This document shows positions 1 through 8,907 of a DNA stretch of 64,000 nucleotides, piece by piece (within the stretch, counting starts at the first letter, position 1; every line of letters begins with the position of its first letter). Below the pieces are notes generated by a model. That model had not been told where the DNA came from, did not search any database, and worked only from the letters and a program-made list of their open reading frames with translations. The DNA lies in NCBI RefSeq assembly GCF_940670765.1, contig NZ_CALNVW010000034.1:183662-247661 (forward strand), in the 5' to 3' direction. Made by a program: the position numbers and the translations under genes. This stretch comes from Streptomyces sp. A 4/2. GTDB taxonomy: Bacteria; Actinomycetota; Actinomycetes; Streptomycetales; Streptomycetaceae.

Positions 1-1227
<1,227 letters not shown>

Positions 1228-1336
1228 TTGTACGTTCCTGGGGTCGGGCAGCGGCATGGCCCAGATCGTACCGGCGCCCGGATGCCCGCACGGGTAGCGT
1301 GTGCACCGGATGGTGTCGGCCGCCGCGGGGGAAAAG

Positions 1337-3514
1337 ATGGATTCAGGGTCCGTGAGGAACGACTTCGACGGAACCGCGTACGGTCCCGTCATTCAGGCAG
1401 GAGAGATCGGGGCTCTGACCGTGAACATGCCGCAGCCCCGGACGGCTGTGGTGCCCCGGCAAGTCCCCCCGGCGTCGCCCGGGTTCGTCAATCGGACGGC
1501 GGTCCTCGGCGACATCGACGACTGGGCCGGCCGGGGCGGCAACGGTGCGCGCGTCGCGGTGCTCAGCGGATTGCCCGGAATGGGGAAGTCGGCCACGGTC
1601 CGGCAATGGGTCCAGGACCGGCGCGAGCAGTTTCCCGATGGTGACTTCTATGTCGACTTCACCGAACTGCGCCGCGAGGTGGGCGCCGATGTCTCCACCG
1701 GCGTGACCAGTTGTCTGCGTGCGCTCGGAGTCACGGACGAATACCTGCCACCCACACTCGGTGAGTTGTGCGCGCTCTTCCGCAGCCACACGGCGCTCCG
1801 GCGGGTCCTGGTGGTGCTCGACGACGTCACCGAACCGGCTCAGCTCAGAGCGCTGATCCCCGGTGGTCCGGGCAGTGCCGTCATCGCCACGAGCCGTGGA
1901 CGGCTCGGCGAGCTGGTCATGTCCGGCGCGGAGCTGATGCGTCTCGGACCGCTCGAACCGGCGCACGGCCTGCGCGTCCTGGAGGACCTGTGCGGGGCCG
2001 GGCGCGTGGCGGCCGATCCGGATGCGGCAGCCCGCATCGTCGACCTCTGCGACGGCTTACCTGTCGCGCTGCGGGTCGCGGGCGCCCGCCTGGCCATGCA
2101 CCGAGGACTCACTCCGTCCGCGCTGGCCGCCGAACTGGCCGATGAGCAGGGCCGACTGGATGCCCTGAGCCTGGGAGGAGAAAACGCTGTGGCTGCCGTC
2201 TTCACCGTTGCGTACGAGGGCCTCGATGCGGAGGCGTCCCGCCTCTACCGGCTCCTCGGCGTCTATCCCGGGCACCACTGGGACGCCGAGACCGCCGCCG
2301 CTCTCGCGGACCTGACACCCCGGCAGGCACAGCGCCTCCTGGACACGCTCGAAGAGGCGAGTCTGGTGGAGGTCGCGGTGCCCGGCGACGGGGAGCGGGA
2401 GCCGGGGGCCGGACCGGGACACGAACCCGCCGGTCCGTACGGGTTCCACGGTTTGGTACGCCTCCACGCCCGCAGCCAGGCCGAACAGCACGAGACCGTG
2501 GAACAACGCGCGGCAGCCGTGAAGCGCGTGATCGACCACTTCCTCACCCTCACCGGGTACGCAGACCTGGCCGTGATGGGCGGCCGGATGCGCATCGGCG
2601 CGTACACGCGGCGACTAGACGGTGCCGCTGGGCCGTTCTCCACCAAGGCCGACGCCCTGAATTGGCTGGTCGGACACCGCGCCGAACTCCTCGCAGCCGT
2701 GCGCGCCGCGGCGGCGCTGAATCTGCACCGCCGGACCTGGGAGTTGGCGGAGGCGCTCACCGCGCTCTACCTCAACCGCCGCTACCTCAACGACTGGGCG
2801 GAGTCCGGCGAGCTCGGCGCGCTGGCTGCCGCCGCGGACGGGAATCCCGCCGCCGAGTCCCGGCTGCGCGCCCTGGTGTCACGTCCCCTGCTGGACCGCG
2901 GAGACGACGACCGTGCCCGCGCGGAGCTGGAGACCGCGATCGTCCGGGCCGACGAGAGCGGTGACACGCTGCTGCGGGCCTCCGCGCGTGAGTTCTACGG
3001 TCGTTACTGGGACCGGCACGACCTCTCCCGCGCCGTGGAGACGTACGGGGAGGCGCTGGAGTTCTACCGCCTGGACGGTGACCCGCGCGGTATCGCCATC
3101 GGCCTCTACTTCCTGGGCTGCGCACAGGACTCGGCGGGGCGGCACACCACAGCCCTGGACACGCTCGACGAGGCCTGGCGACGGTTCCTCGCGCTGACGG
3201 TGAAGGACGAGCGGATGGCGGCCCGCGCACGCAGCGCCATCGGGACCACGCTCCACCATCTGGGACGTGACGACGAGGCGGTCACCGCGCTGGAGGAAGC
3301 CGTGCACGCGTTCGGGTCCGTGGGCGCACGCCACTACGAGGCCCCGGCACGCGAGGCGCTGGCCGAGCTCTGTTCGGGAGACCAGCGTCTGCGCCACCTG
3401 GTGCGGGCACTGGAGATCTACGAGGAGGGCGGCGGCCCGCGCGTGGCTGTCCTGCGCGAGCGCCTCTCAGCGGAATTCTCCTCCCCTGAATTCCCTTCAG
3501 GGGAGCAGCCGTAG
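1337..3514 (+). CDS. NB-ARC/TPR STAND NTPase
   Basis: A 725-aa STAND-type signalling ATPase, a class of oligomerising switch proteins that includes Streptomyces AfsR-like regulators and anti-phage Avs proteins. The N-terminus carries the short segment NDFDGTAYGPVIQAGEI, of the kind seen before NB-ARC modules in many Streptomyces proteins. NB-ARC landmarks are Walker A GLPGMGKS (about residues 78-85), Walker B VLVVLDDV with Asp162-Asp163, and GLPVALRVAG (about 240). A winged-helix region ends in FHGLVRLHA, where the usual MHD-type Asp is Gly. Residues about 450-725 are helical TPR-like repeats. No enzymatic effector or DNA-binding domain is recognisable. ATG 1337 has GGGGGA five nt upstream; in-frame ATGs at 1301 and 1310 are alternatives. 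It sits between two surface-polymer paralogues, and its end overlaps the convergent gene by 18 bp. Confidence 0.85.
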   Translation: MDSGSVRNDFDGTAYGPVIQAGEIGALTVNMPQPRTAVVPRQVPPASPGFVNRTAVLGDIDDWAGRGGNGARVAVLSGLPGMGKSATVRQWVQDRREQFPDGDFYVDFTELRREVGADVSTGVTSCLRALGVTDEYLPPTLGELCALFRSHTALRRVLVVLDDVTEPAQLRALIPGGPGSAVIATSRGRLGELVMSGAELMRLGPLEPAHGLRVLEDLCGAGRVAADPDAAARIVDLCDGLPVALRVAGARLAMHRGLTPSALAAELADEQGRLDALSLGGENAVAAVFTVAYEGLDAEASRLYRLLGVYPGHHWDAETAAALADLTPRQAQRLLDTLEEASLVEVAVPGDGEREPGAGPGHEPAGPYGFHGLVRLHARSQAEQHETVEQRAAAVKRVIDHFLTLTGYADLAVMGGRMRIGAYTRRLDGAAGPFSTKADALNWLVGHRAELLAAVRAAAALNLHRRTWELAEALTALYLNRRYLNDWAESGELGALAAAADGNPAAESRLRALVSRPLLDRGDDDRARAELETAIVRADESGDTLLRASAREFYGRYWDRHDLSRAVETYGEALEFYRLDGDPRGIAIGLYFLGCAQDSAGRHTTALDTLDEAWRRFLALTVKDERMAARARSAIGTTLHHLGRDDEAVTALEEAVHAFGSVGARHYEAPAREALAELCSGDQRLRHLVRALEIYEEGGGPRVAVLRERLSAEFSSPEFPSGEQP

Positions 3515-5209
3515 CGTGACGTCCTCCTCGCGCCCGGCGAAGCAGAGGGTGAGGAAGCCCGCCAGGGGCAGGCCTGCCCGGAGGCAGCTGTAGACGGCCG
3601 AGGCCGACATCCCGGCGTCGGTCGTCCGGCCGGTCGTGGACACCTCGACCGTACGGCCGTCCGTGAGCCGCACCCGGCAGCAGCCGCCCGCGAGCGACGA
3701 GGCAGCGAGCAGGGCGCCGGGGTAGCGGGCGAAGACGTTCTCGGCCCAGCGGGCCGCGGCAACCGCTGTGGGGGCGGCCGTACGGCGCACCAGGACGGAT
3801 GCGCTCTCCGCGACGCCCTGGTCCCGGGCGTCGTCGCCGCAGCTCACGTACCGGAAGACGCTGTCCGTGCTGTCGGTGTCTGTGCGGTCGGTGTCTGTGC
3901 TGTCGGTGTCCGGTTCGGCGACGAGGTGAGCGACGGACGCCGGGAACCGTTCGACCACGACCCGGCTGTCGCCCTGGCTGGTGACGACCCGGGTGATGAC
4001 GACGGACGCGGTCGTGTCCTCCTCGTCCGGCTGTGGCACGGGGAGTACGGGAGCCAGCCTGGGCGGTGGAGGCCCCTCGCACGGATCGAGCCGGAGCTGT
4101 TCGTACACCACGGTGCGCAGATTCCCCAACGCGTGACCGGGGTCGGCGAAGGCGCTCTCCCCGAGCTTGCGGAAGCGGTCCGGCTGGTGCTCGGAGAGTG
4201 TGCGCTCGATCTGTGCGCGCAACGGTGCGTCCTGAACGAGCCGCGGCGCCAGCTGGCCCAGCTCCGCCATCGGTGTGCCGGGTACCACCTCGTGCTCACT
4301 GAACGCGCCGAGCAGCAGCGGGGTTCCGAGCGCGGCTCCGTAGAAGGTCACGGATCCGTGGTCGCCGATCAGCAGGTCGGCGGCCAACAGCGTTCCCTGC
4401 CAGCCTGCTGCGGGCGGGATCCGCAGCAGACCGGAGCCGCGGGCCGACGCGAGTACGGTCTCCACCTGGTAGGAGCCGTGCGCGGCCTGCACATTGGGGT
4501 GGCTCACGAGGGCGACGGCGTACTCGTCCCTCGGCAGCTCCGCCAACAGCCTGGCCGGTAGGCCCGGTTGAGAGCCCATGGTGGACTCCTCGCGCCAGGT
4601 CGTGCTCAGCATCACCAGTCGTCGCTCAGGGCCCACGCCCAGGGCGTCGCGGTACCTGGCGCGCAGGTTCCGGCCTTCGAGCAGCGCGTCGTAGCAGGGA
4701 TCCCCGATGAGCACGCTGAGTCCGTCCGCCGCGGGGTGGGCGGCAGCCAACTGCGCGGCCTGGCTCGGGTGCGAGACCGCGAGCCGGGCCCGCCCGCTGC
4801 GCAGCAGGGCGGCGGGCACCAACCCGGCCAGCCGTTCGCGGGTGCTGCGGGAGTCGGGGACGGTCTTGTGGAAGCCCACGCCGTGCGGCAGGACGAGGAC
4901 GGGACAGACTCCGGGAAGCCGGGCGTTCTCGGTGGCGGTGACGATCAGATCGGGCTCGGCCGAGGCCAACTGCCCCCAGGGCATGACGCGGGCGCCGACA
5001 GTCCGCAGCAACTCCTCGACTCCGTGGTTGAACGCGGAGGTCGGGTCGTACGCGAAGACGACATCGACGCGCGGGTCGTCCCGCAGAACGGGGCGCAGCA
5101 CGTCCAGGACCCGAACGGTCGAGGTGACGGTGCGGGCCACGGCGACCACGAGGCGTTTGCCGGGCAGGGTGCGCCAGCGCTCGGGATCTTCACCGACCGG
5201 AACACGCAA
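3497..5209 (-). CDS. CDP-glycerol glycerophosphotransferase-like protein, paralogue 2 (apparently out of frame with its upstream start)
   Basis: Residues about 1-390 carry the TagF-like landmarks LPHGVGFHK, LVSHPNVQAAHG and LLIGDHGSVTFYGAALGTP shared with the gene at 1-1227. A Pro-rich linker, an acidic Asp-Thr repeat and a C-terminal region of about 120 aa of no recognised family follow. The only start available in this frame is TTG 5209, with no convincing ribosome site. The frame runs on through a 24-copy heptamer array to a TAG at 5408-5410 without another usable start. ATG 5424 (good AGGGGG site) and ATG 5400 lie beyond the array but in another frame, giving a 159-aa product that ends at 4945. 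One extra heptamer, or loss of two, would join them to this protein. As sequenced it is either OFF or weakly started from TTG. Confidence 0.75.
   Translation of the reverse strand: MRVPVGEDPERWRTLPGKRLVVAVARTVTSTVRVLDVLRPVLRDDPRVDVVFAYDPTSAFNHGVEELLRTVGARVMPWGQLASAEPDLIVTATENARLPGVCPVLVLPHGVGFHKTVPDSRSTRERLAGLVPAALLRSGRARLAVSHPSQAAQLAAAHPAADGLSVLIGDPCYDALLEGRNLRARYRDALGVGPERRLVMLSTTWREESTMGSQPGLPARLLAELPRDEYAVALVSHPNVQAAHGSYQVETVLASARGSGLLRIPPAAGWQGTLLAADLLIGDHGSVTFYGAALGTPLLLGAFSEHEVVPGTPMAELGQLAPRLVQDAPLRAQIERTLSEHQPDRFRKLGESAFADPGHALGNLRTVVYEQLRLDPCEGPPPPRLAPVLPVPQPDEEDTTASVVITRVVTSQGDSRVVVERFPASVAHLVAEPDTDSTDTDRTDTDSTDSVFRYVSCGDDARDQGVAESASVLVRRTAAPTAVAAARWAENVFARYPGALLAASSLAGGCCRVRLTDGRTVEVSTTGRTTDAGMSASAVYSCLRAGLPLAGFLTLCFAGREEDVTLRLLP
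3867..3911. repeat. 15-bp in-frame tandem repeat, 3 copies
   Basis: Three copies of GTGCTGTCGGTGTCT or close variants lie inside the transferase gene, encoding an acidic Asp-Thr/Ser linker (DTDST, DTDRT, DTDST). Length changes here keep the frame and would only alter the linker between the catalytic and C-terminal regions. Confidence 0.9.
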
Positions 5210-5424
5210 CCACCGCTGGCGGCTCGCGGCTCGCGGCTCGCGGCTCGCGGCTCGCGGCTCGCGGCTCGCGGCTCGCGGCTCGCGGCTCGCGGCTCGCGGC
5301 TCGCGGCTCGCGGCTCGCGGCTCGCGGCTCGCGGCTCGCGGCTCGCGGCTCGCGGCTCGCGGCTCGCGGCTCGCGGCTCGCGGCTCGCGGCTCGGGTCAT
5401 GGTCCGCCTAGTACGAATCACCAT
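4945..5424 (-). other. Out-of-frame reading path from ATG 5424 through the heptamer array
   Basis: Translation from ATG 5424 passes ATG 5400, reads the array as REPRAAS repeats, then runs in the wrong frame of the transferase gene and stops at 4945 after 159 codons. I do not regard it as a functional protein; it is the expected OFF-state product if repeat number controls the frame of the gene at 3497-5209. Confidence 0.6.
5221..5394. repeat. Heptanucleotide tandem array, (GGCTCGC)x24 plus 6 nt
   Basis: Twenty-four perfect 7-bp units and a partial one lie directly 5' of the transferase coding region. The unit differs from that of the array at 1089-1168, yet its length and its position relative to a paralogous gene are the same, so the two arrays probably expanded independently under similar selection. 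The unit has no stop codon in any frame on the coding strand. Confidence 0.97.
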
Positions 5425-5439
5425 GGTCCGCAACCCCCT
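5398..5439 (-). promoter_or_regulatory. Ribosome binding site and candidate upstream starts of paralogue 2
   Basis: On the minus strand AGGGGG (5439-5434) precedes ATG 5424 by nine nt, and a second ATG in the same frame lies at 5400 with AGG six nt upstream. These are the best initiation signals near the gene, but in this sequence they are in frame with the transferase only if the array changes by +1 or -2 units (modulo 3). Confidence 0.6.
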
Positions 5440-5540
5440 GGCCTGCGTGTCGATCTCGCCCCGCGCGACCCACACCGTACGCCATCCCTCCGGGACCTCA
5501 CCGGTCATGGCCGGTCGGCGACCTCAGCGATGATGGAGGG

Positions 5541-6191
5541 GTGCGACTCGAAGCGATCTCCTGGGAACGGCTGGCCGATGCCCTGGCACAGCGCGCGGAC
5601 GGACTGAAGGCCGCGGACGGCGGCCCCTGGCCCAAGATCGCGATCGATGGCGCACCCGCCGCGCCCACCGCCGAACTGTCGGCCGCCGTGGCCGAGGCGC
5701 TACGGGAACGCGGCCGGTCCGTCCACCTCGTCAGCACACAGGGCTTTCTACGCCCGGCCTCCCTGCGGTACGAGTACGGGAAGCGGGACCCGGACGCGTA
5801 TTACAGCGGCTGGTTCGACACGGGTGCGCTCTGGCGGGAGGTCTTCGGTCCGCTGGAGGCAGGCGGCAGCGGTCGTGTACTGCCCGATCTGTGGGACCCG
5901 GTGACCGATCGGGCCACCCGCAGCCCGTATCAGCAACTTCCGGACGGTGCGCTGTTGATCGTGCAGGGGCCGTTTCTGTTCGGGCACTGGTTTCCCTTCG
6001 ATCTGAGTGTGCACCTGCGGCTCTCGCCGGGAGCGCTTCAGCGCCGTACCGGGCAGGACACGCAGTGGACGTTGCCGGCCTTCCGGAGGTACGAGGACGA
6101 AGTGGATCCTGCGGAGACCGCCGATGTCGTCGTACGGGCGGACCACCCCGACCACCTCGCCTGGAACGGTCCCACCCGGGGGCTGGTCTAG
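5541..6191 (+). CDS. Uridine kinase-like protein with degenerate P-loop
   Basis: A 216-aa protein with the general layout of small nucleoside-kinase-like P-loop proteins: an early beta strand KIAIDGAPA, a central acidic/aromatic segment with FLRPASLRYEYGKRDPDAYYSGWFD, then LIVQGPFLFGHWFPFDLSVHL near the C-terminus. The position where active uridine kinases have GxxGxGKT reads GAPAAPTA, so the phosphate-binding Lys is missing and kinase activity is doubtful. The GTG start abuts GGAGGG with no spacer, so the exact start is uncertain. It is divergent from the transferase at 3497-5209, and its 3' end overlaps the convergent WGR gene by 4 bp. Confidence 0.6.
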   Translation: MRLEAISWERLADALAQRADGLKAADGGPWPKIAIDGAPAAPTAELSAAVAEALRERGRSVHLVSTQGFLRPASLRYEYGKRDPDAYYSGWFDTGALWREVFGPLEAGGSGRVLPDLWDPVTDRATRSPYQQLPDGALLIVQGPFLFGHWFPFDLSVHLRLSPGALQRRTGQDTQWTLPAFRRYEDEVDPAETADVVVRADHPDHLAWNGPTRGLV

Positions 6192-7636
6192 ACCAGGCGC
6201 TTTATCTCTCCCCGCACCCGGTAGAAGCCGCCCGAGGAGGAGTGCAGCGCGTCCACCACGTAGCGGGCGCCGACCTGACGTATCGCCCGGGGGAACTGGA
6301 CGTGCCAGGAGGGTTCGTAGCCGTCCGAGACCACCTGGACGCGCAGCCGTCCGCCGACCTGCACGCACTCCACGACTATCCCGGCTCCCGGCGCGGGCAT
6401 CGCACTCACCGTGGCCACGGTCGCCGCCGGGGTGTACGTGGGAAGCGCCGCAGCCTGCTTGACGTCCAAGGCGACCGGAACGCTTCCGCCCTGCGCCGCG
6501 GTGATGGCCGCCTCGCTCGCATCGATGCAGGCCAGCGAGCCGTCTGTGGTGACGATGTACAGCTTCTCGGCGTGGTACTGCATGGAGAGCGCCGAGCCGC
6601 CGCCCGTCCCCAGCTTCCACAGCCGGGTGCCGTCCGCGGCGAAGCAGTAGACCGAGGAGGCGAGGTCGCCCGCGAAGACGTACTCGCCGTCGGCGGAGGT
6701 CGCGCAGGAGTAGACCGCCGCGTCGCACCGGTACCGCGCCTCGCTCCGGCCGGTCGCCTTGGTCAGCCGCTCGACGACCTGCCGGCCCGTTCCCGCGTAC
6801 ACCGCGGTCTCCTCCTGCCAGCCGAAGAGCACGCCGCCGGAGGTGTCCGTGTGCCACAACTCGCCGCTGCCGTCCGCGGCGTACGCCGTCACACCGCGCG
6901 TGTGCCCGTGATAGACCGCGCTGTCGTCGGCTCGCACCATCCAGGCGTTGCTGCCGTTGGAGCGGCGGGACCACTGGAACTCGTCCTCGTGGTCGATGAC
7001 CGTGAGACCGCCACTGCGGTCGGACACGTTCAGCACGCCCTCGTGGATGTCCAGCCAGAAGATGTCCACGTCGTCCGCGATCTCGTACGCGGCGAAGGGC
7101 ACCTTCGACGACAGGTCGTACACCTTGCCGTCGTCACACCCCGCGTAGATCCAGAAGTCGTCCGCGACCAGGCACTTGACGCCGTCCGGCAGCGAGAAGC
7201 GGGCCAGCACCTCGCCGTCGTGGCCCAGCGTGTAGACATCGCCGTGCTGGTTTCCGACCCAGCAGTGGTCCTCGTCGATATGGATCCCGAACGCCGAGGT
7301 GCCGGTACGGAACCGCCAGAGCACCGGGGCCGTCGCCCGCGCCGTGGAAGGAGCCGAGGTCACCTGACGGCGGGTCACGGACCGGGGTGCGCGCCCGCCC
7401 TGTACCGCCGGTGCGTATCCCTTGCGCACCTTCTCACCCAGCTTCTTCGCCGCGGCGGCCTTCGCCTTCTCGACCGTCGGGAAGGTCGAGACCTGGCGCT
7501 GCCCGTCGGCGCCGATGCGCCCGTACCGCACGGCTACCACCGTGCCGGTGACGGTCACTTCGTAGAATTTGTGTGCCCCGCCGCCCTCCTGGGACAGCTC
7601 CAGATACGTCGTCTTCCCCACCTGCGCAGCAGCCAT
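6188..7636 (-). CDS. WGR-domain protein with PQQ/WD-type beta-propeller
   Basis: This 482-aa protein has an N-terminal WGR domain (about residues 5-75: YLELSQEGGGAHKFYEV, VRYGRIGADGQ, then a Lys/Ala helix), a short linker, and a propeller of repeated strands such as CWVGNQHGDVYTL, IYAGCDDGKVYDL and YIVTTDGSLACIDA. WGR domains are best known from DNA-dependent PARPs and some bacterial DNA-response proteins. No catalytic domain is attached, so it looks like a binding or scaffold protein. ATG 7636 has GGGGAGGGG close upstream. A strong PafBC/RecA-NDp-type promoter lies at 7710-7688, which points to a DNA-damage role. No signal peptide is visible. Confidence 0.8.
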   Translation of the reverse strand: MAAAQVGKTTYLELSQEGGGAHKFYEVTVTGTVVAVRYGRIGADGQRQVSTFPTVEKAKAAAAKKLGEKVRKGYAPAVQGGRAPRSVTRRQVTSAPSTARATAPVLWRFRTGTSAFGIHIDEDHCWVGNQHGDVYTLGHDGEVLARFSLPDGVKCLVADDFWIYAGCDDGKVYDLSSKVPFAAYEIADDVDIFWLDIHEGVLNVSDRSGGLTVIDHEDEFQWSRRSNGSNAWMVRADDSAVYHGHTRGVTAYAADGSGELWHTDTSGGVLFGWQEETAVYAGTGRQVVERLTKATGRSEARYRCDAAVYSCATSADGEYVFAGDLASSVYCFAADGTRLWKLGTGGGSALSMQYHAEKLYIVTTDGSLACIDASEAAITAAQGGSVPVALDVKQAAALPTYTPAATVATVSAMPAPGAGIVVECVQVGGRLRVQVVSDGYEPSWHVQFPRAIRQVGARYVVDALHSSSGGFYRVRGEIKRLV

Positions 7637-7687
7637 CGCACACCCCTCCCCAGGGACCAGCCGGTGCGGCTGATCTTCAGTGATTCC

Positions 7688-7710
7688 ACGCTAGACGCCA
7701 CCACTGACAA
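7688..7710 (-). promoter_or_regulatory. PafBC/RecA-NDp-type promoter of the WGR gene
   Basis: The minus strand reads TTGTCAGTG (7710-7702), an 8-nt spacer, then TAGCGT (7693-7688). This matches the LexA-independent DNA-damage promoter consensus TTGTCRGTG-N8-TAnnnT in full. Transcription would begin near 7681, leaving a leader of about 45 nt with a good ribosome site. Confidence 0.75.
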
Positions 7711-7775
7711 TCGGCCGCGTCGGCCGTCGCCGTAGCTGCTCGCCGTCGCAGCAGGGGCCGCGCTAGCGTGCGGGG

Positions 7776-8558
7776 GTGGACCCCACACAGCTCTTCTACG
7801 ATCAACTCGCCGCCGATTACGACCTGATCTACGCCGACTGGGACGCCGCCGTGACCCGGCAGGGCGATGCGCTCGGCGGGCTGATCTCCGAGGCGCGCGG
7901 GCCGGGCCGCCACGACGTACTCGACTGCGCCTGCGGTATCGGCACGCAGGCGCTGGGCCTGGCGGCGCGCGGACACCGGGTCACCGGCAGCGATCTCAGC
8001 CCGGTCGCGGCGGCGCGGGCCCAGCGTGAAGCCCGTGCGCGTGGACTCCGGTTCACGGCCGGCGCCGCGGACATGCGCGCGCTGCCGTTCGCGGACCGTT
8101 CCTTCGATGTCGTCGTCTGCGCCGACAACTCCCTGCCGCACCTGCTCACTTCCGTCGACGTACGGGCCGCGCTCGACGAGATGCGCAGAGTGCTGCGGCC
8201 CGGCGGGCTGCTTCTGCTGTCCACACGTCCGTACGACCAACTGCGCCGCGAGCGGCCCGGTTCCACTCCGCCCCAGGTGAGGGAGCGGCCCGAGGGGCGG
8301 ACCATCACCTTCCAGCTGTGGCACTGGCACCGGGACGGCGAGCGCTACGACCTGGAGCACTTCCAACTGCTGCCGGAGGAGGGCCCGACCTGGGTGACGC
8401 GCACGCGCCGGGCCACTTACTGGGCGCTCACCCAGCGGGAGACCGCCGGTTTCGCGGCGCGGGCGGGGTTCGTGGAGACCAGATGGCACGCTCCTGAGGA
8501 CACCGGATTTTTCCAGCCGGTCATGGTCGCTAAAGTTTCGCGCTATGACAACAATTGA
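7776..8558 (+). CDS. SAM-dependent methyltransferase (class I, glycine N-methyltransferase-like)
   Basis: A 260-aa class I methyltransferase: motif I VLDCACGIGTQALGLA (about 48-63), acidic loop GSDLSPV, motif FDVVVCADNSLPHL and post-motif RVLRPGGLLLLSTRP. The N-terminus DQLAADYDLIYADW and the NSLPHL segment resemble glycine/sarcosine N-methyltransferases, but the acceptor cannot be told from sequence. The start is GTG 7776. Its 3' end overlaps the downstream cupin gene by 14 bp, so the two are probably co-transcribed. It is divergent from the WGR gene, with about 140 bp between them. Confidence 0.8.
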   Translation: MDPTQLFYDQLAADYDLIYADWDAAVTRQGDALGGLISEARGPGRHDVLDCACGIGTQALGLAARGHRVTGSDLSPVAAARAQREARARGLRFTAGAADMRALPFADRSFDVVVCADNSLPHLLTSVDVRAALDEMRRVLRPGGLLLLSTRPYDQLRRERPGSTPPQVRERPEGRTITFQLWHWHRDGERYDLEHFQLLPEEGPTWVTRTRRATYWALTQRETAGFAARAGFVETRWHAPEDTGFFQPVMVAKVSRYDNN

Positions 8559-8907
8559 TCAGACTTCCGCTTCTTTTGCCGTGCACATCCCGGATGCCGA
8601 ACTGGAGCCGGAGCCCCTGGACCCGGCGCAGATCGTCTCCGGGAATCCCGAGGTCACGGGCAAGGTGCTCTGGGAATCGGCGGACGGCACCCAACTGCGC
8701 GGGATCTGGCAGATCACCCCCGGTGTGGTGACCGACACCGAGGCCAATGAACTCTTCGTGGTGGTCAGCGGGCGGGCGAGCGTCGCGGTCGAGGGCGGGC
8801 AGACCCTGGAGATCGGCCCCGGCGACGCCTGCGTGCTGCGCGAGGGCGACCGTACGACCTGGACCGTCCACGAGACGCTGCGCAAGGCGTACCACATCAG
8901 CCTCTGA
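8545..8907 (+). CDS. Cupin domain protein (DUF861/cupin_3 type)
   Basis: A 120-aa single-domain cupin. After a short N-terminal arm, the fold shows GIWQITPGVVTDTEANELFVVVSGRASV and LEIGPGDACVLREGDRTTWTVHETLRKAYHI, typical of the ureidoglycine aminohydrolase-like cupin_3 group. The usual metal-binding His pair is largely replaced by Glu and aromatic residues, as is common in this subgroup, so the substrate is unknown. ATG 8545 lies inside the end of the methyltransferase gene, indicating translational coupling. It converges on the MFS gene with 11 bp of overlap. Confidence 0.75.
   Translation: MTTIDQTSASFAVHIPDAELEPEPLDPAQIVSGNPEVTGKVLWESADGTQLRGIWQITPGVVTDTEANELFVVVSGRASVAVEGGQTLEIGPGDACVLREGDRTTWTVHETLRKAYHISL

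Noticed and set aside
5221..5394. CRISPR-like reading of the tandem array
   Set aside because: The units are contiguous 7-mers with no spacers.
4568..5533. Plus-strand open frame of 321 codons reading through the heptamer array as RLAARGS repeats
   Set aside because: It is antisense to the transferase and its upstream region, owes its repeats to the array, and has no family-like segments.
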